Assembly (NCBI GenBank): GCA_905198155.1
Contig: CAJKBQ010000028.1
Span: forward strand, 1-32,144
Direction of reading: 5' to 3'
DNA: 32,144 nt
Origin: an uncultured Eubacteriales bacterium
GTDB taxonomy: Bacteria > Bacillota > Clostridia > Oscillospirales > Acutalibacteraceae
Positions within the stretch are counted from its first letter, which is position 1. The number at the start of each line of letters is the position of its first letter. Shown in pieces: positions 1 to 5,537 of the stretch. The translations under genes and the position numbers were made by a program. Under the pieces are notes generated by a model. The model ran no database searches. It was given only the letters and a program-made list of their open reading frames with translations, and had not been told where the DNA came from.

Positions 1-379
1 TAAGCGCTATCCCGGCGGTACGACCCCAAGGCTCCCTCGCGAGGGAGCTGGCTCGTGCCGCAGGCGCGAGACTGAGGGAGTTGCCTTCGGCCGCCGCGAG
101 GGAGCCTTGTATCATGAGATTCATGGAGTAGGAATATTTTCTGCGGTCGATGGCTATTTTTCGGCCGCAATTTCTTTTTCGCTGCCCAGTTAACCCTGCG
201 GTACAGCAAAAGGCTCCCTCGCGAGGGAGCTGGCTCGCGCCGCAGGCGCGAGACTGAGGGAGTTGCCCTCGGCCGCAGCGCAGTGAGACGGAAAAACATT
301 CCTCGCGGTACGAAAAAGCTGCCTTCGGCCGCGCAGCGCCGATCACAGTACAATCCACAGCCTCGCCGAGGGTCCCCTC
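1..379. repeat. Gene-free stretch carrying a palindromic intergenic repeat (two copies plus a fragment)
   Basis: Positions 28-85 and 210-267 are 58-bp copies that I align with a single difference (T at 56 against C at 238). Each starts AAGGCTCCCTCGCGAGGGAGC, a self-complementary head, followed by a second small palindrome and GACTGAGGGAGTTGCC. Copy 1 is closed by GCGAGGGAGCCTT at 96-108, the exact reverse complement of its first 13 bases, so 28-108 has terminal inverted repeats like a small MITE. The flank GCGGTAC recurs at 15, 199 and 305, and GCCTTCGGCCGC recurs at 83 and 321, which suggests a decayed third copy near 305-332. I see no coding potential and no other feature between the copies. 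Repeats of this general look are common between genes in gut Clostridia; the family is not named here. Confidence 0.8.
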
Positions 380-408
380 TTGACATTCCCCCCGCCAATG
401 CGTATAAT
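380..408 (+). promoter_or_regulatory. SigmaA-type promoter for the dihydrouridine synthase gene
   Basis: TTGACA at 380-385 and TATAAT at 403-408 are both perfect consensus hexamers with a 17-bp spacer. Transcription should begin near 415, leaving a short leader before the GTG start at 444. Confidence 0.85.
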
Positions 409-443
409 AAGTAACACAACAATCCGAAAGGGGCGGGGGCAAA

Positions 444-1418
444 GTGAAGATCGGAGACGTGGAGATCAACGGCCGGGTGGCATTGGCGCCGATGGCGGGG
501 GTAGCCGACCGGGCGTTCCGGGAAATCTGCGTCGATTTTGGCGCGGCATACGTCGTCAGCGAAATGGTCAGTGCCAAAGGCTTGCAGTTTCACGACCGCA
601 AATCCGCAGAGCTGATGGAACTGTCGGACGCGGAACGCCCGGCGGGGATTCAGCTGTTCGGCGACGACCCAGCCACGATGGCGGCGGCGGCGCGCCGGGC
701 GATGGACTACCGCCCGGATATCATCGACATCAACATGGGCTGCCCCGCGCCCAAAGTGAATTCCAGCGGCGGCGGTGCGTCGCTGATGAAAGACCCGGCG
801 CTGTGCGGGCGCATCGTCCGCGCAGTGGCGGATGCCGTTCCGGTGCCGGTGACGGTCAAAATCCGCAAGGGCTGGGACGCGCAGTCCGTCAATGGGGTGG
901 AGGTCGCGCAAATCTGCGCGGCGAACGGTGCGGCTGCCGTCACGGTGCATGGCCGCACCCGCGCGCAGATGTATGCGCCGTCGGCCGACTGGGACTTCAT
1001 CGCGCAGGTGAAGCGCGCGGTCAACATCCCGGTGATCGGCAACGGCGACATTGTCCACCCGGCGGACGCCGCGCGGATGATGGAGCAGACGGGGTGCGAC
1101 ATGGTGATGATCGGCCGCGCGGCGTGTGGGAATCCATGGATATTCGCCCGGGCGAACGGCTGGCTGAACGAAACCCGCGTGTCGCCAGAGCCGACGGCCG
1201 CCGAGCGGATGCGCGTGATGGTAATGCACCTCACGCGGCTGTGCGATTATCACGGCGAAGTCCGCGGAATGCGCGAAGCGCGCAAGCACGCCGCATGGTA
1301 CGTCCGCGGGCTGCGCGGCGCGGCCGAGTTCCGCCGCGAGGCCGGGACGCTGTCCACGCTGGACGAGCTGATCCGCTTTGCCGGGCGCGTGGTGGCGGCA
1401 AACGAAGCAGAATCATGA
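444..1418 (+). CDS. dusB: tRNA-dihydrouridine synthase (DusB-like)
   Basis: This 324-residue protein belongs to the Dus family, FMN-dependent TIM-barrel enzymes that reduce uridine to dihydrouridine in the tRNA D-loop using NADPH. The N-terminal barrel strand RVALAPMAGV (11-20), the NMGCPAPKV motif with the catalytic cysteine at residue 100, TVKIRKGWD, the TVHGRTRAQMY motif, and the phosphate-binding IGNGDI and MIGRAACGNPWIF segments are all present, and the length is normal. The start is GTG at 444, preceded by AAGGGG at 428-433. The usual KxGxG stretch after the catalytic loop reads NSSGGGASLM, a mild variation. The DUF6062 gene follows after 16 bp and is probably co-transcribed from the same promoter. 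Family assignment is firm; which uridine it modifies cannot be read here. Confidence 0.93.
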   Translation: MKIGDVEINGRVALAPMAGVADRAFREICVDFGAAYVVSEMVSAKGLQFHDRKSAELMELSDAERPAGIQLFGDDPATMAAAARRAMDYRPDIIDINMGCPAPKVNSSGGGASLMKDPALCGRIVRAVADAVPVPVTVKIRKGWDAQSVNGVEVAQICAANGAAAVTVHGRTRAQMYAPSADWDFIAQVKRAVNIPVIGNGDIVHPADAARMMEQTGCDMVMIGRAACGNPWIFARANGWLNETRVSPEPTAAERMRVMVMHLTRLCDYHGEVRGMREARKHAAWYVRGLRGAAEFRREAGTLSTLDELIRFAGRVVAANEAES

Positions 1419-1434
1419 ACAGGAGAGGAACGCG

Positions 1435-2145
1435 ATGAAAGAAGATATTTGCTCGATCCCGATCAGCGACGTGTTTGCGCCGCAGGACGGCTGCCCGATC
1501 TGCCAGATGACGCGCACCGTGGAAGAACACCTGGTCGATTACATCACCGGCGCGGCGATGATGGAGCCGGACGTGCGCGAAGAAACGAACCGCTACGGAT
1601 TTTGCCCCGCGCATTATGCGCAGATGCTGACCCGCCGCAACCGGCTGTCGGTCGCGCTGACGCTGGAAACACATTTGAAAACGATGGCGGAGCTGGTGGA
1701 CTTTGGCGGCAAAGTCCCCGGCAAGGATGCGCTGGCGGCGCTGCACGACGCGGCCTGCGGGTGCTTTGTGTGCCGCAAAACGGAGTGGGCGGTGACGCGG
1801 ATGCTGGACACGGTGGCGGTGCTGTGGCAGAAAGAGGCCGAGTTCCGTGCGCTGTACGACGCGCAGACCGATTTTTGCCCTGCGCACGCCGAAGCGCTGC
1901 TGCGCGCCGGGCAGAAGGCGATGAACCGCAAAAACTATGCGCTGTTTGCCGCGGCGACCGCACGGGTGCTGAACAAGGCGCTGCTGCGCGTGCAGGCGGA
2001 CGTTTCGGCGTACTGCAAAATGTACGACTACCGCAACGCGGGCGGCGACTGGCGCGGGACGAAAAACGCCATCGAGCACGCGGTATCGTTTCTGTCCGGC
2101 GGGGGGCCGGGGGTGGAGGCGGACGGCGGTTCTACCGATTGTTAA
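1435..2145 (+). CDS. DUF6062 family cysteine-rich protein, function unknown
   Basis: This is a 236-residue soluble protein with repeated Cys motifs: CPIC at 20-23, CPAH at 57-60, CGCFVC at 108-113 and a second CPAH at 148-151. The two CPIC/CPAH-type pairs are arranged as an internal duplication, each a short CxxC-like element followed about 35 residues later by CPAH. They look able to bind a metal (zinc or Fe-S). I recognise the pattern as DUF6062, found in Clostridia with no established function. I chose ATG at 1435 over in-frame upstream codons because AGGAGAGGA at 1421-1429 is an ideal ribosome-binding site at the right distance. It lies directly behind the Dus gene, so a link to RNA modification or redox biology is possible but unproven. 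Confidence 0.8.
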   Translation: MKEDICSIPISDVFAPQDGCPICQMTRTVEEHLVDYITGAAMMEPDVREETNRYGFCPAHYAQMLTRRNRLSVALTLETHLKTMAELVDFGGKVPGKDALAALHDAACGCFVCRKTEWAVTRMLDTVAVLWQKEAEFRALYDAQTDFCPAHAEALLRAGQKAMNRKNYALFAAATARVLNKALLRVQADVSAYCKMYDYRNAGGDWRGTKNAIEHAVSFLSGGGPGVEADGGSTDC

Positions 2146-2162
2146 ACGAATAACGGATTGGG

Positions 2163-2247
2163 TTTTCCACATTCTCCACCGCGTTCTGAACCGGTTTTTG
2201 CGGGTTTTCCACGCGTTATCTCCACATTTTCCACGTAGTTTTCCACA
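2163..2247 (+). repeat. Cluster of TTTTCCACA-like 9-mers (possible DnaA-box cluster)
   Basis: TTTTCCACA occurs at 2163-2171 and 2239-2247. Close variants sit at 2172-2180 (TTCTCCACC), 2205-2213 and 2227-2235 (TTTTCCACG), and 2216-2226 (TTATC followed by TCCACA). All are on the same strand. The sequence is one base from the DnaA-box consensus TTATCCACA. The cluster lies between the DUF6062 stop codon and the promoter of the first T-box. No terminator with a U-tract is visible for the dus operon here. DnaA binding is inference; simple repeat decay is the alternative. Confidence 0.5.
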
Positions 2248-2331
2248 TTTGAACGGGGCGCTGCGTTTACAGGGCGTATAAATTCCGGCGAAGTCCGCGC
2301 AGATTTCCGCGAAAAAACTTGAAAAAAGCCC

Positions 2332-2360
2332 TTGACAATTGCGCCGGACGGTGCTATGAT
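2332..2360 (+). promoter_or_regulatory. SigmaA promoter of the first T-box transcript
   Basis: TTGACA at 2332-2337, a 17-bp spacer, and TATGAT at 2355-2360 preceded by GTGC. Transcription should start near 2367, just before the T-box stem I at 2380. Confidence 0.85.
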
Positions 2361-2366
2361 ATATAA

Positions 2367-2667
2367 TAACAACAACAAAGGCTGTGACGAAGACGGTCGG
2401 AATATCCAGCACACAGAGAGCCGGTGGCAGGTGAAAACCGGCGGCTGTTGATTGTTCAGGCGACCCATCACTTCCGAGCCGGAAGCCCGACGGCGGCGTG
2501 CCCGCAATAGGCGTTTCCCGTGACTGCTGCGTAAACGCATAGGAATTGTTGGATTCCGAGAGGTGGCGCGCCGATACAGACCGGCCGCAATTTGAGTGGT
2601 ACCGCGGATGCAGAAATTCATCGCATTCGTCTCAAAGCAAAACGCTTTGGGACGGGTGCGTTTTTTT
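2367..2667 (+). promoter_or_regulatory. T-box riboswitch, specifier reads AUC (Ile)
   Basis: This leader has the whole T-box layout. Stem I base GGCU (2380-2383) pairs with AGCC (2477-2480). GAAG (2389-2392) pairs with CUUC (2471-2474). GGUCG (2395-2399) pairs with CGACC (2461-2465). AGAGAG and the distal loop GGCAGGUGAAA (2426-2436) match the conserved stem I apex. By the usual rule that the specifier is followed by one purine and then the lower helix, the specifier is AUC at 2467-2469 with A2470 after it. The T-box sequence GAGUGGUACCGCGG (2594-2607) has UGGU, whose last U would pair with discriminator A73, as expected for tRNA-Ile. A 17-bp terminator follows. Expected logic: uncharged tRNA-Ile binds, the antiterminator forms and the synthetase gene at 2725 is read. 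T-box identity is very secure; the specifier is by hand-folding. Confidence 0.9.
2622..2667 (+). terminator. Intrinsic terminator of the Ile T-box
   Basis: A 17-bp stem (2622-2638 with 2644-2660, including several G-U pairs) closes an AAAAC loop and is followed by seven U residues (2661-2667). In T-box logic it competes with the antiterminator formed around 2594-2607. Confidence 0.88.
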
Positions 2668-2724
2668 ATTCGTCCCGGGGCGGAAAATCCCGTCGATTGA
2701 ATTTGAAAAGGAAGGATGATCCCC

Positions 2725-4989
2725 ATGGCATTGGCCGCATCGGAAAAACTTTTGGAAATCGCACAGCGTATCCGCGAAATGCGCGAGATTGAGTCGATTT
2801 CGGAGCAGGAAATGGCGCGCAAAACGGAAGTCAGCTTGGACGCGTACCGGCAGTACGAGGCCGGCGCGCTCGATTTCCCGTTCACGTTCATTCACAAGTG
2901 CGCGCAGGTGTTCGGCATCGGCATCACCGACCTGCTGGAAGGCGCGAGCGCGCACCTGACGTCGTACACTGTGACCCGCAAAGGCGAAGGGCAGAACACC
3001 GCCGAGGAGGCCGGGATCGAGATTTGCAGCCTGGCGCCGCAGTTCCGCAAAAAGCTGGCCGAGCCGTACTGGGTGCGGTACGACTACCGCCCCGAGCTGC
3101 AAAATGCGCCGATTCACCTGACGACGCACTCCGGCCAGGAGTTTGACTACGTGGTCAGCGGCCGGCTGAAAGTGCAGGTCGGCGACCACATCGAGTACCT
3201 CAGCGAGGGCGACAGCATTTACTACAACAGCTCCACCCCGCACGGGATGATCGCTGTGGAGGGGCGCGAATGTCTGTTTGTGGCGGTGGTGATGCCGGGG
3301 CAGGCGGTGGCGGAGACGACCGTCCGCGCCGGGCTGCATCAGAACGCCATGCTGCCGCCGGACGTGATTGCCAACCGGTTCATCGACACCGTGGAGCGCG
3401 ACGGCGCACTGCAATCCATCGCGTTCCGCGACGAAGATCGGTTCAACTTCGCGTTCGACATTGTGGACGGGATTGCCGACAAGAATCCCGACAAGCTGGC
3501 GATGATTCACATCGACCGCAGCAAGGTGGAGCGGCGGTTCACGTTCGGCGACATGAAGCGCGCGTCCAACCAGTGCGCCAACTACTTCAAGTCGCTCGGC
3601 ATCCGCAAGGGCGACCGGGTGATGCTGGTGCTGCGGCGCAACTACGCGTTCTGGTTCGCGATTCTGGGTTTGCACAAGCTGGGCGCGGTTGCCATCCCGG
3701 CGACCGATCAGCTCCAGGCGAAAGACTTTAAGTACCGGTTCGACGCGGCGGGCGTCCGCGCGGTGATCACCACCGCCGAAAGCCACGCCGTGGGGCAGAT
3801 CGACGAGGCGGCCGCGGAATGCCCGCAGCTGGAATTCAAGCTGCTGGTGGGCGGTACGCGCGACGGCTGGCACGACTTTGACGACGAATACAAGCTGTAC
3901 AGCACGCACTACAAACGCGCGGCGGATGCGCCGTGCGGCGACGATTTGATGCTGATGTTCTTCACCTCCGGCACCACCGGGTACCCGAAGATTGCCGCGC
4001 ACAACTACAAATACGCGCTGGGGCACTACATCACGGCCAAATACTGGCACGGCGTGAGCGCCGACGGCCTGCACTTCACCATTTCCGACACCGGATGGGG
4101 CAAGGCGCTGTGGGGCAAGCTGTACGGCCAGTGGCTGTGCGAAGGCGCGGTGTTTACCTACGACTTTGACCGGTTCGACGCCGCCGACATCCTGCCGATG
4201 TTCGCGAAATATCACATCACCACGTTCTGCGCGCCGCCGACGATGCTGCGGATGATGATTAAGCAGGATATCTCGCAGTACGACTTTTCGTCGGTGCGGC
4301 ACATGACCACCGCGGGCGAAGCGCTGAATCCGGAGGTCTACCGCCAGTTTGAAAAAGCGACCGGGCTGCAAATCATGGAAGGCTTTGGCCAGACGGAACT
4401 GACGCTGGCGATTGCCAACCTGATGGGCAATCCGCACAAGATCGGCTCGATGGGCAAGCCCACCCCGCTGTACGACATTCATCTGGTGGACGCGGACGGC
4501 AACGAAGTGCCCACCGGCGAAACCGGTGAGATCGTGGTCAAAACGAGCGACCGCGTGCCGTGCGGCCTGTTCGCGGGGTATTACCGCGACGAGGCCAAGA
4601 CGGCGGAGGTCTGGCACGACGGATATTACCACACCGGCGACGTCGCGTGGCGCGACGAGGACGGGTTTTACTGGTATGTGGGCCGCGTAGACGACGTCAT
4701 CAAGTCGTCCGGCTACCGGATTGGGCCGTTCGAAGTGGAAAGCGTCATCATGGAGCTGCCGTATGTGCTGGAATGCGGCGTGTCCGCCGCGCCGGATGAA
4801 GTGCGCGGGCAGGTGGTGAAGGCGTCCATCGTGCTGGTCAAAGGCACGGAGCCGACCGATGCGCTGAAAAAAGAGATTCAGGACTACGTCAAGCAGCGCA
4901 CCGCGCCGTACAAGTATCCGCGGATTGTGGTGTTCCGCGACGAGCTGCCCAAAACCGTCAGCGGGAAAATCCAGCGGAACAAGCTGTAA
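2725..4989 (+). CDS. XRE-HTH / cupin / acyl-CoA synthetase fusion (Ile-T-box copy)
   Basis: This 754-residue protein has three modules. Residues about 10-70 are an XRE-type helix-turn-helix. Residues about 125-190 are a small cupin (HSGQEFDYVVSGRLKVQVGD, GDSIYYNSSTPHG). About 215-754 is an AMP-forming acyl-CoA synthetase of the acetyl/medium-chain type, with TSGTTG near 413-418, GFGQTE near 554, YHTGD, and the C-terminal catalytic lysine at 748 (SGKIQRNK). It should convert a carboxylic acid, ATP and CoA to acyl-CoA, AMP and PPi in the cytoplasm. ATG 2725 is preferred to 2716, since the latter abuts the AAGGAAGG ribosome-binding site. The Ile-type T-box upstream and VOR genes downstream suggest 2-methylbutyrate as substrate (inference). 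The DNA-binding head may also make it an operator-bound regulator. Confidence 0.88.
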   Translation: MALAASEKLLEIAQRIREMREIESISEQEMARKTEVSLDAYRQYEAGALDFPFTFIHKCAQVFGIGITDLLEGASAHLTSYTVTRKGEGQNTAEEAGIEICSLAPQFRKKLAEPYWVRYDYRPELQNAPIHLTTHSGQEFDYVVSGRLKVQVGDHIEYLSEGDSIYYNSSTPHGMIAVEGRECLFVAVVMPGQAVAETTVRAGLHQNAMLPPDVIANRFIDTVERDGALQSIAFRDEDRFNFAFDIVDGIADKNPDKLAMIHIDRSKVERRFTFGDMKRASNQCANYFKSLGIRKGDRVMLVLRRNYAFWFAILGLHKLGAVAIPATDQLQAKDFKYRFDAAGVRAVITTAESHAVGQIDEAAAECPQLEFKLLVGGTRDGWHDFDDEYKLYSTHYKRAADAPCGDDLMLMFFTSGTTGYPKIAAHNYKYALGHYITAKYWHGVSADGLHFTISDTGWGKALWGKLYGQWLCEGAVFTYDFDRFDAADILPMFAKYHITTFCAPPTMLRMMIKQDISQYDFSSVRHMTTAGEALNPEVYRQFEKATGLQIMEGFGQTELTLAIANLMGNPHKIGSMGKPTPLYDIHLVDADGNEVPTGETGEIVVKTSDRVPCGLFAGYYRDEAKTAEVWHDGYYHTGDVAWRDEDGFYWYVGRVDDVIKSSGYRIGPFEVESVIMELPYVLECGVSAAPDEVRGQVVKASIVLVKGTEPTDALKKEIQDYVKQRTAPYKYPRIVVFRDELPKTVSGKIQRNKL

Positions 4990-5013
4990 ATTCGCTTGGT
5001 GAATTTACAGCTT
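4981..5013 (+). other. Perfect 13-bp stem-loop spanning the stop codon of the first synthetase
   Basis: AAGCTGTAAATTC (4981-4993) pairs perfectly with GAATTTACAGCTT (5001-5013) around a GCTTGGT loop, and the TAA stop lies inside the left arm. No U-tract follows, so it is not a classical terminator. It might act in mRNA 3'-end protection or termination together with the repeat just downstream. The second synthetase gene has the same arrangement in decayed form. Confidence 0.6.
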
Positions 5014-5019
5014 GGAGGG

Positions 5020-5142
5020 AAAAGTGAATAGTGAAAAGTGAAAAAGTGTAGTGGCGCGGCTACGCCGCGCAAATATATTGCGTGCGCGCATCGCGCGCAC
5101 GCCGCCAAACTTCTTCACTCTTCACGCTTACTTCTTACTTTT
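5020..5142. repeat. Palindromic intergenic repeat, copy A
   Basis: The left end, a run of AGTGAA-type units (AAAAGTGAATAGTGAAAAGT), is roughly the reverse complement of the right end (CTTCTTCACTCTTCACGCTT...ACTTTT). Inside are two nested palindromes, GGCGCGGCTACGCCGC and GTGCGCGCATCGCGCGCAC, separated by an AAATATATTG spacer. The entire unit can fold as one long hairpin with side arms. Copies B (7866) and C (11283) share the ends and first inner palindrome but differ in the second palindrome, the pattern expected if base-pairing rather than exact sequence is kept. No protein-coding signal is present. Confidence 0.8.
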
Positions 5143-5173
5143 CTTTTGCTTCTTACTTTTTTCAAAATACGTA

Positions 5174-5203
5174 TTGACATTGTGCAGGAAGATGTGTTAT
5201 AAT
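5174..5203 (+). promoter_or_regulatory. SigmaA promoter of the second T-box transcript
   Basis: TTGACA at 5174-5179 and TATAAT at 5198-5203, both perfect, with an 18-bp spacer. The start should be near 5210, directly before stem I of the second T-box. The gene therefore has its own promoter and need not depend on read-through from the first synthetase. Confidence 0.87.
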
Positions 5204-5209
5204 TCAAAT

Positions 5210-5498
5210 AATCAAAGGCGTTGAGGAAGAGGACGCCGGAATTGCTTTCGCAGAGAAGCGGCGGGTGGTGCGAGCCGCGGAAAGTCGATCCGGTTGTTTG
5301 TAGCTTCTGAGCCGGGAGGAAGAACGCGCGTGCCGCCAGTAGACCCTCCCCGTGACTGCCGCGTTAGCGCATAGGGGTTGATGGACTCCGAGAGTGGCGG
5401 CCGAAGAGATTCGGGGCGCAATTTGAGTGGTACCGCGGGTATGTACGAATCGTTACAGCTCGTCTCAAAGAACACATTCTTTGGGGCGGGCTGTTTTT
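5210..5498 (+). promoter_or_regulatory. T-box riboswitch, specifier reads GUA (Val)
   Basis: Stem I base GGC (5217-5219) pairs with GCC (5311-5313), and GAAG (5226-5229) pairs with CUUC (5304-5307), followed by the K-turn side UGAG. The apex carries AGAGA and GGGUGGUGCGA (5263-5273), an exact match to the GGNNGNUGNGA pattern. The specifier placed by the same rule as in the first leader is GUA at 5300-5302 followed by G5303. The T-box core GAGUGGUACCGCGG is at 5425-5438, with UGGU at 5428-5431 that fits a tRNA with discriminator A73 such as tRNA-Val. The stem II/III part (about 5345-5400) resembles the first leader closely, so the two leaders are duplicates that differ at the specifier. A GUA codon would be read by tRNA-Val with anticodon UAC. 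Confidence 0.9.
5455..5498 (+). terminator. Intrinsic terminator of the Val T-box
   Basis: An 18-bp stem (5455-5472 with 5477-5494, several G-U pairs) with a CACA loop, followed by U-rich sequence from 5494. It is the terminator alternative to the antiterminator around 5425-5438. Confidence 0.87.
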
Positions 5499-5537
5499 CT
5501 TTATCCCGTCCCGCAAATCACACGGGAGGAATGCACG

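Noticed and set aside
2466..2470. Alternative specifier readings CAU (His) or UCA (Ser) in the first T-box
   Set aside because: They break the rule of one purine between specifier and lower helix that holds in both leaders here and in well-studied T-boxes; AUC also fits the branched-chain context.
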